64,000 bases of DNA from Kibdelosporangium banguiense (GTDB taxonomy: Bacteria; Actinomycetota; Actinomycetes; Mycobacteriales; Pseudonocardiaceae): assembly GCF_017876405.1 (NCBI RefSeq), contig NZ_JAGINW010000001.1, positions 12,475,203 through 12,539,202 on the forward strand, in the 5' to 3' direction. A program made the position numbers and the translations under genes. Numbering within the stretch: the stretch's first letter is position 1; every line of letters begins with the position of its first letter. This document shows, one piece after another, positions 9,374-18,016 of this stretch. The notes beneath the pieces were generated by a model, which was not told the origin of the DNA, searched no databases, and saw nothing but the letters and a program-made list of their open reading frames with translations.

Positions 9374-9429
9374 TGTCCCAATGCCACATTGGGGACGTCC
9401 GATGCCCCCAATGTGGCATTGGGGGCACA
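9374..9429. repeat. nested palindromic intergenic repeat, copy 1
   Basis: Two arms, CCAATGCCACATTGG and its reverse complement CCAATGTGGCATTGG, are separated by a short spacer, and each arm is itself a six-base-pair hairpin with a three-base loop. Flanking C and G runs extend the outer stem. It lies between the convergent nat and CBS genes. Copies 2 and 3 share the same design, which suggests a bidirectional terminator or REP-like element. This copy is the most diverged: its spacer differs from the near-identical spacer of the other two. Confidence 0.85.
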
Positions 9430-9467
9430 CCGCCTCAGGCGGCGCGACCCCGGACACAGCCCGCCGG

Positions 9468-9899
9468 CTATCCCTGGGTGATGTAGGCCTCGAGCTGCTG
9501 CTGGTCTTCCTCGAGCTTCTTGATCCGGCTCTTGACCACGTCGCCGATGCTCACGATGCCCACCAGCCGGCCGCCCTCGACCACCGGCACGTGCCGGATC
9601 CGGCGCTCGGTCATCAGCACTGTCAGGCTGTCGACCGAGTCGTCCGGGCCGCACGTGAAGACCTCGCTGGTCATGATGTCGGCGACCGCGAAGTCGAGCA
9701 GCGCTCCGCCATGGTCGGTCAACCGCCGTACGACGTCACGTTCCGACACGATGCCGGCCACGCTGTCGTCGGCTGCCAGCACGACCATCGCGCCGATGTT
9801 GTACTCGGCCAGTGCGGCGAGCAGTTCTCTGACCGTCGTGCCAGGTTCGGCCGTCGCCACGGTAGAACCCTTGGTACGCAACACGTCCGCGATCCGCAT
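9468..9899 (-). CDS. CBS-domain protein
   Basis: 143 residues with two CBS repeats (about 1-60 and 70-130), including IGAMVVLAADDSVAGIVSERDVVR and IRHVPVVEGGRLVGIVSIGDVVK. Start ATG 9899 is preferred over an upstream in-frame ATG because GGAGG sits just upstream of 9899. CBS pairs bind adenosyl ligands such as AMP, ATP or SAM and act as energy sensors. Stand-alone two-CBS proteins like this (Hrp1 type) often respond to hypoxia or stress in actinobacteria, but no DosR-type site was recognised here. The C-terminus is a short helix (RIKKLEEDQQQLEAY). Confidence 0.92.
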   Translation of the reverse strand: MRIADVLRTKGSTVATAEPGTTVRELLAALAEYNIGAMVVLAADDSVAGIVSERDVVRRLTDHGGALLDFAVADIMTSEVFTCGPDDSVDSLTVLMTERRIRHVPVVEGGRLVGIVSIGDVVKSRIKKLEEDQQQLEAYITQG

Positions 9900-9992
9900 C
9901 AGGCGCCTCCATCCCAACCACCGGTGTGACCCTGCTTACCGACGAGGTTAGGCCTTCTGACGCGATCAGCAACAGATCACGGAATGTGTCCG

Positions 9993-10478
9993 TTATGTTC
10001 CGATCCTGGGCGGCCGGTACATGACCAGGCGCTCGCCCAGGTCGTCCAGGCCCGCGTCACGCTCGGCCTTGACCACATCGGCAAGCTCAGGACCAGGCGA
10101 AACCATTTCGGCGAAGCCGAGCCTGGCGTACCACGGACGGTTCCAGGGCACGTGCGCGAACGTTGTCAGGGTGACTCCCAGCGACCCCGCGCGCTCGACC
10201 ACGGCCTCCATCAGGACCGTCCCGAGGCCACGCCTGGCGTGCTGCGGATGGACCGCGATCTGATGCAGGTGGAGATGGTCGTCAAGCCGGGAGCAGTAGG
10301 CGAACGCGATCGGCGGTTCGCCCATGACGAGCACCTGTGAGGCGTCCTCGACGGTGTCGATCACGGTCCCGGGCGGGAACACGATGCCGACAGCGTGGAA
10401 CACCAGGTCCGCGGCCCGTTCGATCTCGGCCAGAAAGGGCAACTCCGCGGCATCGGCGGTACGGACAGCTGGGACCAT
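9993..10478 (-). CDS. GNAT-family N-acetyltransferase
   Basis: 161 residues starting at ATG 10478, diverging from the DUF2293 gene with only 37 bp between starts. The acetyl-CoA-binding motif is visible as LHQIAVHPQHARRGLGTVLMEAV, followed by VTLTTFAHVPWNRPWYARLGF, the usual GNAT motif A/B arrangement. The substrate is unknown. The open frame extends further upstream but that part would overlap the divergent gene and shows no family similarity, so the shorter form is chosen. Confidence 0.9.
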   Translation of the reverse strand: MVPAVRTADAAELPFLAEIERAADLVFHAVGIVFPPGTVIDTVEDASQVLVMGEPPIAFAYCSRLDDHLHLHQIAVHPQHARRGLGTVLMEAVVERAGSLGVTLTTFAHVPWNRPWYARLGFAEMVSPGPELADVVKAERDAGLDDLGERLVMYRPPRIGT

Positions 10479-10515
10479 GGCAGCGCACGCTACCGCCCAC
10501 AGGGAGCTTCCGCGC

Positions 10516-11565
10516 ATGAGTTTTGAGCCCCGCACCAAGCTGGAACGCCGGATCTTCGAAGCGGCCGAGCACGAGCTGGCGAACGCCGGCATCGTCACCC
10601 CGGTCACCGTGTTCGCCCGGATGGGCTGGCTGTCCGGGCTGCAGAACTGGGAACGCGAACAGGCGCCCAGCCTGGAGGCGATCGCCGCGGTCGGCCCGGA
10701 CAAGCTCGCCGACGCCCGGGAGATCCTCCGCCGGTGGGCCGGGCAGCGCGGTCTCACCCCGGGCGAAAGCACTTATGTGTCAACCAATCGGGGCCGCCGT
10801 CCGCTGAAGTTCACCACATCCGGCGACGAGGCGGCCGAACAGGAGTACCGCACGCATTGGATCTCGCCGGACCTCTCGGACAAGAAGCGGGAACGCCTTG
10901 TCCAGAAGCAGAACACCGCACCGGACCTGGTGGTGATCATCCCGCTGAAGGACTGGACGTGCGCGGGCTGCCAGGACACCGGCCCGTTTCTGATCATGGA
11001 CAACGTCGGGCAGCTCTGCCTGACCTGTGCCGACATGGATCACCTGCTCTTCCTGCCGTCCGGCGATGCCACACTCACCCGGCGGGCCAAGAAGGCCAGC
11101 GGCCTGTCCGCGGTGGTGGTGAAGTTCAGCCGTAACCGCAAGCGTTATGAGCGGCAGGGGATCCTGGTCGAGGAATCCGCGCTGGAGCAGGCCGAACAGT
11201 CGTGCCTGGCCGACGAGGAGGTCCGGCTTCGCCGCCGCGAACGCGACCGGGAGCGGCGCGCCGACGAGGACATCGAGTTGATGGCACGGATGGCCGAGCT
11301 GATCGGCCGGCTGTTCCCGAACTGCCCTGCCGAACGCGCCACGGCGATCGCCCGGCACACGGGCCTGCGCGGCAGCGGACGGGTCGGCCGCTCGGCTGCC
11401 GGTCGTGCACTGGACGAGGAAGCCCTTACCCGCGCGGTGATCGCGTCGATCCGCCACGAGGACACCGAGTACGACGAGCTGCTGATGTCCGGTGTGGAGC
11501 GTGAGGCCGCGCGGGAGAAGATCCGGACCAAGATCGATTCGGTGCTCGATCAGTGGCGCGGGTAG
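10516..11565 (+). CDS. DUF2293-domain protein
   Basis: 349 residues from ATG 10516 with a GGGAG-type ribosome-binding site upstream. The centre holds a two-cysteine-pair stretch (TCAGCQDTG and CLTCADMDHLLF, about residues 150-178) and the C-terminus a DUF2293-like segment (LFPNCPAERATAIARHTGLRGSGRVGR...). An arginine-rich helix lies between (about residues 235-262). The cysteines may bind zinc. The function of the family is unknown; the basic, Cys-containing architecture hints at nucleic-acid binding. It is transcribed in the same direction as the S9 peptidase gene 14 bp downstream. Confidence 0.82.
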   Translation: MSFEPRTKLERRIFEAAEHELANAGIVTPVTVFARMGWLSGLQNWEREQAPSLEAIAAVGPDKLADAREILRRWAGQRGLTPGESTYVSTNRGRRPLKFTTSGDEAAEQEYRTHWISPDLSDKKRERLVQKQNTAPDLVVIIPLKDWTCAGCQDTGPFLIMDNVGQLCLTCADMDHLLFLPSGDATLTRRAKKASGLSAVVVKFSRNRKRYERQGILVEESALEQAEQSCLADEEVRLRRRERDRERRADEDIELMARMAELIGRLFPNCPAERATAIARHTGLRGSGRVGRSAAGRALDEEALTRAVIASIRHEDTEYDELLMSGVEREAAREKIRTKIDSVLDQWRG

Positions 11566-11579
11566 TACACACTGGGGGC

Positions 11580-13589
11580 ATGAGCGAGCAAGACCCTTTC
11601 CTCTGGTTGGAGGAGGTGACCGCGGACGACGCGATGGCGTGGGTCCGCGAGCGCAACGCGGCCTCGGTGGCCGAGCTGACCGGAGGCGCCCGGTTCGAGG
11701 AGCTGAAGTCCGAGATCCGGGCGGTGTTCGACGCCGACGACCGGATTCCGTACGTACGCAGGCGCGGCGAGTACCTCTACAACTTCTGGCAGGACGCGGC
11801 CAACCCGCGCGGGGTGTGGCGGCGGACCACGCTCGAGCAGTACCGCCTGGCCGAGCCGGACTGGCAGGTCATCCTCGACGTCGACGCGTTGGGGGAACGC
11901 GAGGGCGAAAGCTGGGTCTGGCAGGGCGCGGCCGTGCTGCGGCCCGACTACCGGCTCGCGCTGGTGAACCTGTCGCGCGGCGGCGCCGACGCGACCGTGA
12001 TCCGTGAGTTCGATCTGGAGACGCGCGAGTTCGTCACCGACGGCTTCGAACTGCCCGAGGCCAAGAACTGGATGCGCTGGATCTCGGCGGACCTGGTCTA
12101 CGTGGGCACCGACTTCGGCCCCGGCTCGCTCACCTCGTCCGGCTATCCGCGTGTGGTCAAGCAGTGGCGCCGCGGCACGCCCTTCGACGAGGCCGAGGTC
12201 GTGTTCGAGGGCAAGCCTGAGGACGTCTCGGTCTACGCGACACACGACCCGACCGCCGGGTTCGAGCGCGACTTCGTCGGCCGCAACATCGACTTCTACC
12301 GGACCGAGCGGTTCCAGCGCAGGGGAACCGAGTTCGCCCGGATCGACGTGCCGGACGACTCGGAAACCGACGTCGAACGCGAGTGGCTGCTGATCACATT
12401 GCGCTCGCCGTGGACCCTGGGCACCACGACCTACCCGGCAGGTGCGCTGCTGGCCACCAGGTTCGACGATTTCCTGGCCGGTGGCAGGGAGATGACCGTG
12501 CTGTTCGAGCCGGACGCACACACCTCGCTGACGTACCACTCATGGACCAGGGACCACCTGATCATCAACACCCTGCACGACGTGCAGAGCCAGCTTTTCG
12601 TGCTCACACCGGGTCCTGACGGCTGGCAACGCTCCGAGCTGCCTGGCGTGCCCGCCGGGGAACTGTCGGGCATCACCGACACGGATCCGGAAGTCAGCAA
12701 CGAGTACCTGATGAACTCCAGCGGCTACACCGAACCGGCCACCCTGCGGCGCGGTGACCTGACCGGCGAGCCGGAGATCCTCAAGCAGGCACCGGGTTTG
12801 TTCGACACCACCGGTCTGCGGGTACGGCAGCTGTTCGCGACCTCAGCCGACGGCACCAAGATCCCGTACTACGTGGTGGGCAGATCCGATCCGAGCTCCC
12901 GGCCGACGTTGCTTTCCGGGTACGGCGGGTTCGAGGTTTCTTTGACACCAAGCTATCTGGGGCACGTCGGCCGGGCGTGGCTGGCGCGCGGCGGCACGTA
13001 TGTGGTGGCCAACCTACGTGGCGGCGGTGAGTACGGGCCGGAGTGGCATTCCTCGGCGGTGAAAGCGAACCGGCACCTGGTGTACGAGGACTTCGCCGCG
13101 GTGGCCCAGGATCTGATCGATCAGGGCATCACCACCCCGGCGCGGCTGGGCATCCAGGGCGGCAGCAACGGCGGCCTGCTGATGGGCGTGATGCTGACGC
13201 GCTACCCGCAGCTGTTCGGCGCGATCGTCTGCCAGGTCCCGTTGCTGGACATGCGGCGCTATCACGAGCTGCTGGCCGGAGCGTCCTGGATGGCCGAGTA
13301 CGGCGATCCCCGCGAGCCTGAGGAATGGGCTTATATCAAGCCTTTCTCGCCGTACCACAACGTCTCAGCAGACGCGCAGTACCCGCCGGTGCTGTTCGCG
13401 ACGTCCACAAGGGACGATCGCGTACACCCGGCACACGCGCGCAAGATGGTCGCGCGGATGCTCGAACAAGGCCACGACGTGCGCTACTACGAGAACATCG
13501 AAGGCGGCCACGGCGCGGCAGCCGACAACGAACAGCTGGCCTTCAAATGGGCGATGGTCTTCGAGTTCCTCTGGCGCACCCTCACCTGA
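11580..13589 (+). CDS. prolyl oligopeptidase-family (S9A) serine peptidase
   Basis: 669 residues. The N-terminal beta-propeller starts with DPFLWLEEV, diagnostic of the family. The C-terminal alpha/beta-hydrolase domain has catalytic Ser in GIQGGSNGGLLMG (about residue 529), Asp in TSTRDDRVHPAHA (about 613) and His in EGGHGAAADNEQ (about 645). No signal peptide is seen, so it is predicted to be cytosolic. It would cleave short peptides after proline or similar residues. The start is ATG 11580 with GGGGGC upstream; an in-frame GTG at 11553 lies inside the previous gene and is less likely. A palindromic repeat follows 11 bp after the stop. Confidence 0.95.
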   Translation: MSEQDPFLWLEEVTADDAMAWVRERNAASVAELTGGARFEELKSEIRAVFDADDRIPYVRRRGEYLYNFWQDAANPRGVWRRTTLEQYRLAEPDWQVILDVDALGEREGESWVWQGAAVLRPDYRLALVNLSRGGADATVIREFDLETREFVTDGFELPEAKNWMRWISADLVYVGTDFGPGSLTSSGYPRVVKQWRRGTPFDEAEVVFEGKPEDVSVYATHDPTAGFERDFVGRNIDFYRTERFQRRGTEFARIDVPDDSETDVEREWLLITLRSPWTLGTTTYPAGALLATRFDDFLAGGREMTVLFEPDAHTSLTYHSWTRDHLIINTLHDVQSQLFVLTPGPDGWQRSELPGVPAGELSGITDTDPEVSNEYLMNSSGYTEPATLRRGDLTGEPEILKQAPGLFDTTGLRVRQLFATSADGTKIPYYVVGRSDPSSRPTLLSGYGGFEVSLTPSYLGHVGRAWLARGGTYVVANLRGGGEYGPEWHSSAVKANRHLVYEDFAAVAQDLIDQGITTPARLGIQGGSNGGLLMGVMLTRYPQLFGAIVCQVPLLDMRRYHELLAGASWMAEYGDPREPEEWAYIKPFSPYHNVSADAQYPPVLFATSTRDDRVHPAHARKMVARMLEQGHDVRYYENIEGGHGAAADNEQLAFKWAMVFEFLWRTLT

Positions 13590-13600
13590 GGACTCCGGTG

Positions 13601-13656
13601 TGTCCCCAATGCCACATTGGTGGCATCACATGTCCCCAATGTGGCATTGGGGACAC
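13601..13656. repeat. nested palindromic intergenic repeat, copy 2
   Basis: TGTCCCCAATGCCACATTGG, a spacer TGGCATCACA, then TGTCCCCAATGTGGCATTGG with a closing GGACA. It is nearly identical to copy 3 over its full length, including the spacer. It lies between the convergent S9 peptidase and zinc metallopeptidase genes and can fold into one long stem or two small hairpins on either strand. Short open frames read through it on both strands, but they show no coding character. Confidence 0.88.
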
Positions 13657-13667
13657 ACAAACCCCGG

Positions 13668-14663
13668 TCAGCTGACCTCGCCGGCGGGGGCGAGCCAGGT
13701 GTTGCAGGCGGAGGTGTTGTTGTTCTTCACACCCGCTGTGCCCCACTGGATCTGGTGCTTGACGCTGCCGTGCGTCTTGTCGGCGACCGAGCTGCGGAAC
13801 GCCGACGACGCGGAGTTGCTCAGCGACTTGCTGATCGAGCCCCGGCCACCGGCGGCCGCGATGAACATGCCGGAGAAGCAGTCGGCCTGCAGTTCCATCC
13901 GGCGGGTCAGCTCCAGGTACTCCGGGGAGTCCTCGGCCAGGCCCGCCATCTTCATGCCCATGCCGGTGTTGATGCCGCTCAACGCCTGAACGTGGTGGCC
14001 GTACTCGTGGGCCAGCACCATGATGTGGCCGCCCTGGTTGCTGCCCATCGACTCGGTGACACGGTTGCGGGGCATGAAGATGCCCCTGTCCCGCGGGCAG
14101 TAGAAGGCGACCGCCTCCTGCCTGGTCGGTGTGCCGCAGCCGCTGGTCGGGTTGTCCTCCACGTTGAGTTTCGGCGATTCCCAGGTGTGGTCGGCGTCGG
14201 CCAGCAGCGGCTTCCACGCCTCGTCCAGGCAGCCGATCATCGCCTGGTAGTAGGCGCGCAACTGCTCGGCGGACCGGCCGAAACCCGGCAGCTTGCACGT
14301 GATCTGTGCCAACGGCAGACCCGGGGTGAGCAGCGGGTTCGCCTCGGTGAGTTCCTGTGACCTCGGCTTGGCGGGCGCGCCGGGCGACGGCGCGGTCCGC
14401 GGGGTCTGGGGCGATGCCGCGTTGGGCTTCGCGTCGAGGACCGGGCCGGCGACCGGCGTTCCGGCGACCTCGGTGGAGAACCGGCCGGGCGCACCCATCG
14501 CCAGCACCACCACGATCACCAGGGTGAGCACACCGATGATCGCCAACGGCGAGTTGCGCCGCGGCTGCTCGGCCACCGGCGGCGGGGGCAGTTCGGGCCT
14601 GCTGGACTTCCAGTCGGAATCAGGCAGCTCTGCGACCCGCGGACTGTCGTCCTCGTCGGCCAT
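13668..14663 (-). CDS. membrane-anchored neutral zinc metallopeptidase (YpfJ-like)
   Basis: 331 residues. A cytoplasmic N-terminus of about 37 residues leads to a single transmembrane helix (SPLAIIGVLTLVIVVVLAMG). A Pro/Ala-rich linker and an extracytoplasmic peptidase domain follow, with the HExxH-type motif LAHEYGHHVQ (about residue 216) and downstream ELQADCFSG, the usual third-ligand region of this family. The family is predicted to be a zinc-dependent endopeptidase of unknown substrate. The gene is convergent with the S9 peptidase; the YdcF-like gene lies 32 bp upstream on the same strand. Confidence 0.92.
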   Translation of the reverse strand: MADEDDSPRVAELPDSDWKSSRPELPPPPVAEQPRRNSPLAIIGVLTLVIVVVLAMGAPGRFSTEVAGTPVAGPVLDAKPNAASPQTPRTAPSPGAPAKPRSQELTEANPLLTPGLPLAQITCKLPGFGRSAEQLRAYYQAMIGCLDEAWKPLLADADHTWESPKLNVEDNPTSGCGTPTRQEAVAFYCPRDRGIFMPRNRVTESMGSNQGGHIMVLAHEYGHHVQALSGINTGMGMKMAGLAEDSPEYLELTRRMELQADCFSGMFIAAAGGRGSISKSLSNSASSAFRSSVADKTHGSVKHQIQWGTAGVKNNNTSACNTWLAPAGEVS

Positions 14664-14695
14664 CTCTCCCCCTCGCGGTCAGGTCAATCATGCCA

Positions 14696-15382
14696 TCAAC
14701 CGCCGCCCGCGGGATGGCCCCCGACCAGGTCGAGTACGGAACCGTCCGGTGTGGACGCGACCGCGGGCGACCGGTTGCGGATCGCCTCAGGCACGGCCGC
14801 GACCGTCGCCAGCCACTCCCTGACCCGGTTCTTCGCGAGGCTGAAAACCGTGCAGTCGCAGGTAGCGGCCACGCCGTCGGCCTCGATGCCCAAGTTGCGG
14901 CACAGCGCGACCGCACGCGGCAGGTGGTACGACTGGGTCACCAGCAACGCGCGATCTATCCCGTAGACCTGGATCGCACGGGCGCATGTGTCGTAGGTAT
15001 CCACGCCATACGGGTCGACCACGATCATCCGGGGGTCGACACCTTTGGCCGTCAGGTACTCCGTCATCGCCTTGGTCTCGTTGCCGGAGGTGCCCGCCGC
15101 GTCACCGGACACGAGCACCACTTTGGCCTTGCCGGCCCGGACCAGTTCGGCGGTCACGTCCAACCGGCCCGCGAGGAACGGCATCGGCCGGTCGTTCTGC
15201 AGCTTGGCGCCCAGGACGATGACCACCGGCGCTGTCGGCGCGTCGGCCACGTCGTATCGATGCCCACCGGAGGCGATGTACGACCACGCGAGGCTGCCGC
15301 CGATCGCGAGCACGACCGCGCCGACAGCGGCCAGCCCGATCCGCAGCGTCCGGCGCCGCCAACGTATGCGCGTGTCTCGCAT
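14696..15382 (-). CDS. YdcF/SanA-family (DUF218) membrane protein
   Basis: 228 residues from ATG 15382. One N-terminal transmembrane helix follows a basic stretch (TLRIGLAAVGAVVLAIGGSLAW). The DUF218 domain contains VIVLGAKL, VLVSGDAAGTSGNETKAM and LLVTQSYHLPRA, the conserved motifs of this family. SanA/YdcF proteins are linked to envelope barrier function and vancomycin sensitivity, but the reaction is unknown. An upstream in-frame ATG at 15439 would add 19 unlikely residues, so the start next to the basic-helix signature is chosen. Confidence 0.9.
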   Translation of the reverse strand: MRDTRIRWRRRTLRIGLAAVGAVVLAIGGSLAWSYIASGGHRYDVADAPTAPVVIVLGAKLQNDRPMPFLAGRLDVTAELVRAGKAKVVLVSGDAAGTSGNETKAMTEYLTAKGVDPRMIVVDPYGVDTYDTCARAIQVYGIDRALLVTQSYHLPRAVALCRNLGIEADGVAATCDCTVFSLAKNRVREWLATVAAVPEAIRNRSPAVASTPDGSVLDLVGGHPAGGG

Positions 15383-15445
15383 ACGACCATGTAACCAGAA
15401 ATCAGGGCGGGAGATGGTGTGCGGCAAGGAGAACAGCAACCGCCT

Positions 15446-16213
15446 TCAGCGCTGCCCCCGATATGAAGCGGTTTTCCTGTCCGGATGGGCGGCCAGGTAG
15501 TCCGCGAACGTGATCCGCCCGACCGCCCGGTCCGGCGCGAGGTTCAGGCCCGCCCTGAACGCCCGGAAAGCCTTGCCCGGCAGCCTGAGCGGCACAAGAA
15601 GCCGCCGGCGCCCGGTGGCCCGCAGATACATCCGGGCCAGCTCCCGGAAACTGTGCGCCTGCGGGCCGGCGATGTCCGGCACCCGTCCGGACGGCGGCCC
15701 GACGGCGATCTCGGCCAGCCGCTCGGCCACCTCACCGACGTCGATCGGCTGCGACCCGGCGCCGGGCACGAACATCACCGGCAGCCGGGCGAACATCGCG
15801 AGGACGACCCTGATCAGGTCATGGAACTGGGTGGCCCGCAGCACTGTCCACGGCAGACCGGACGCTTCGAAGAGCCGTTCGGCGGCGAGTCTCGTCTGAT
15901 AGTAGGAGAACGGGATCCGGTCGACTCCGACGATGGAGATGTAGACCAGATGGCCGACACCGGCCTCGCGGGCGGCCGCGATCAGAGCACGTTCGACGTC
16001 GTTGCCCCGGATCCCAGTGGCGCAGTGCACGATCGCGTCAACGCCCGCGACCGCGGCGGCCAGGCCCGCACCTGTCTTCCAGTCGACGGTGGCCAAACCT
16101 TCGCCGGTCCGGCGGCTCGCCACCCGTACTTCGTGACCGGCCTGCCTGAGCCGGTCGACCACGTGGCCACCGAGATTCCCGGTGCCTCCGGTCACGAGAA
16201 CTGTCTTGGACAT
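15446..16213 (-). CDS. NAD(P)-binding NmrA-like/atypical SDR protein
   Basis: 255 residues from ATG 16213. A Rossmann dinucleotide motif lies at the very start (VTGGTGNLGGHV) with VHCATGI and YYQTRLAAER further on, as in atypical short-chain dehydrogenases of the NmrA/complex I NDUFA9 type. Such proteins bind NAD(P)H and may act as redox sensors or as reductases; a catalytic role cannot be assigned. It lies 36 bp upstream of no partner on its own strand except the P450, which ends at 16250, so the order P450 then this gene suggests possible co-transcription. Confidence 0.88.
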   Translation of the reverse strand: MSKTVLVTGGTGNLGGHVVDRLRQAGHEVRVASRRTGEGLATVDWKTGAGLAAAVAGVDAIVHCATGIRGNDVERALIAAAREAGVGHLVYISIVGVDRIPFSYYQTRLAAERLFEASGLPWTVLRATQFHDLIRVVLAMFARLPVMFVPGAGSQPIDVGEVAERLAEIAVGPPSGRVPDIAGPQAHSFRELARMYLRATGRRRLLVPLRLPGKAFRAFRAGLNLAPDRAVGRITFADYLAAHPDRKTASYRGQR

Positions 16214-16249
16214 GCCCCTAGGACGGGGTAGCACGCTCAAACGTGACAG

Positions 16250-17518
16250 CTACTTCAACACGACAGGGAGCGAGTCGACGCCGTAGACGATCGAAACCTT
16301 GCGGAACTCCAGCTCATCCGCGGCCTTCGCCAGACGCATGGCCGGGAACCGCCGCACCAGCGCGGGATACGCCGCCCTGAGCTCCATCCGGGCAAGCTCG
16401 GCACCGATGCACCGGTGCACGCCGTAACCGAAGGCCAGGTGGGAGGTCGGTGTCCGGGTCGCCAGGACCTTCTCGAGATCCTCGCCGAACGCCTCGTCAC
16501 GGTTCGCGCCGCTCAGCGACGCGATCACGACATCGCCCTTGCCGATCGTCACACCGGCGACTTCGACGTCGTCGCGGGCGAAGCGCGGGAACGCGACCTG
16601 CACGACCGCCAGGTAGCGCAGGATCTCCTCGACGAACCCGCTGATCGCGTCGTCGTCCTCGCGGATCAGGTTGAACGTCGGCTCGTCCTGCAGCAGCACC
16701 AGCGCACCGAGCGCGAGCATGCTGGCCGTGGTCTCGAACCCACCGGTGAGCACGCCGTCGGCGAGGCCCGCCAGTTCCCGGTCGTCGACCTTGTCGCCGT
16801 GCTCCTTGATGATCATGCCGAGCAGACCGTCGCCCGGGTTCTCCCGCTGCTTGCGGACCACTCCGAGCAGGTACTCCAGCGACTCCGAGATCGCGCCCAA
16901 GGACGCGCCCGCACCGGCGAACAGGTCGAACCGGGACATCGCCAGCCGCTGGAAGTCCTCGCGGTCGTCGTACGGCACGCCGAGCAGCTCGCAGATCACC
17001 AGCGACGGGATGGGCAGCGCGAACTCACTGACCAGGTCGACCGGGCCGGCCGAGCGCTCCATGTTGTCCAGGCACTGGTCGATGATCGCCTTGATGCCGG
17101 GCGTGAGGCGGGCCAGCCTGCGCATCGTGAACTCGGGCGTCAGCAGCTTGCGCAGCCGCGTGTGTACCGGCGGATCGGCGAACCCCAGGCCGCCTGGGTC
17201 CTGCTGCGGAGTTCCGCCCGCCGCCGCCAGGTTGGTGAAGTCGTTGCTGAACGACTTGGTGTCGCTGAGCACGGCTTTGACTTCCTCGTGGCCGCTGACC
17301 AGCCAGAGGTTGATGCCGAACGGCATCGGCACCTTGCTGATCGGCTCTCTGGCCCGCAGCTCGCCGAGCTCCGCCACCGGGTCGAGACCGTCCCGCTTCA
17401 ACGGCATCAACGCGGGTTCCGGAATCGGCATCTTGCCGAGATCGAAGCCCTTTTTCTTGGCGCGGGCGAGATACCAGCGTGCGAACCACGCCACCACTCG
17501 CGACCGGATACTCCCCAC
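16250..17518 (-). CDS. cytochrome P450
   Basis: 422 residues. The heme-binding loop is FGYGVHRCIGAELARMEL (Cys about residue 370). The I-helix is GGFETTASM (about 262), with the usual oxygen-binding acid/Thr pair replaced as E-T-T. The K-helix ExxR is EEILRYL (about 301). No membrane anchor is present, so this is a soluble class I bacterial P450 needing a ferredoxin and reductase, neither of which is next to it. The substrate is unknown. The NmrA-like oxidoreductase gene follows 36 bp downstream and may share a transcript. Confidence 0.95.
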   Translation of the reverse strand: MGSIRSRVVAWFARWYLARAKKKGFDLGKMPIPEPALMPLKRDGLDPVAELGELRAREPISKVPMPFGINLWLVSGHEEVKAVLSDTKSFSNDFTNLAAAGGTPQQDPGGLGFADPPVHTRLRKLLTPEFTMRRLARLTPGIKAIIDQCLDNMERSAGPVDLVSEFALPIPSLVICELLGVPYDDREDFQRLAMSRFDLFAGAGASLGAISESLEYLLGVVRKQRENPGDGLLGMIIKEHGDKVDDRELAGLADGVLTGGFETTASMLALGALVLLQDEPTFNLIREDDDAISGFVEEILRYLAVVQVAFPRFARDDVEVAGVTIGKGDVVIASLSGANRDEAFGEDLEKVLATRTPTSHLAFGYGVHRCIGAELARMELRAAYPALVRRFPAMRLAKAADELEFRKVSIVYGVDSLPVVLK

Positions 17519-17696
17519 ACCGTGCAGGCTAGGACAACCTCGCTGAGAAGTGGGAGCCGGGTGACGGAGAATATGCCGAGGTAGGCCACGCGATGACCGG
17601 CCCGTGAACGCTCAGTTTCCGGCAAGTGTGATCTTTACGCAGGCCACGAACGGATTCCACAGTGCGCCGGCCGGGCCAGTGGCTAACCTCGGAGGC

Positions 17697-17942
17697 ATGA
17701 ACGAAAGCGAGATCTTCGCCCAGATTCGTACCCTGGTCGACCGCGAGCACGAGCTGCGCGAGCGCAGCGTCGCCGGGGAGATCGACTCGGCCGAGGAGCG
17801 GGCCCAGTTGCGAACCCTGGAAGAGTCGCTGGACCAGTGCTGGGATCTGCTGCGCCAGCGGCGGGCCCGGCGTGGAGCGGGCGAGGACCCGGACGCGGCC
17901 GAGGTGCGCCCGGCCCAGCAGGTCGAGGGCTACCTCCAGTAG
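17697..17942 (+). CDS. DUF2630-family small protein
   Basis: 81 residues with start ATG 17697 preceded by GGAGGC. The whole length matches the DUF2630 pattern: an acidic/basic helical hairpin (EIFAQIRTLVDREHELRER ... LRTLEESLDQCWDLLRQRRARR) and a short C-terminal tail. The family is restricted to actinobacteria and a few other groups and has no known function; a helical dimer is likely. Copy 3 of the palindromic repeat lies 15 bp after the stop and probably terminates it. Confidence 0.9.
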   Translation: MNESEIFAQIRTLVDREHELRERSVAGEIDSAEERAQLRTLEESLDQCWDLLRQRRARRGAGEDPDAAEVRPAQQVEGYLQ

Positions 17943-17956
17943 CAGCAGCGTGGGTG

Positions 17957-18012
17957 TGTCCCCAATGCCACATTGGTGGCATCACATGTCCCCAATGTGG
18001 CATTGGGGGCAC
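17957..18012. repeat. nested palindromic intergenic repeat, copy 3
   Basis: The element matches copy 2 in both arms and in the TGGCATCACA spacer, and ends GGGGGCA instead of GGGGACA. It lies between the convergent DUF2630 and YCII-domain genes. Its right edge lies four bases from the stop codon of the YCII gene. Confidence 0.88.
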
Positions 18013-18016
18013 AACC

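Noticed and set aside
13582..14298. Short peptides reading MPHWGH/MPPMWHWGH-like motifs around the palindromic repeats
   Set aside because: They are translations of the palindromic DNA itself, appear on both strands, and lack start signals.
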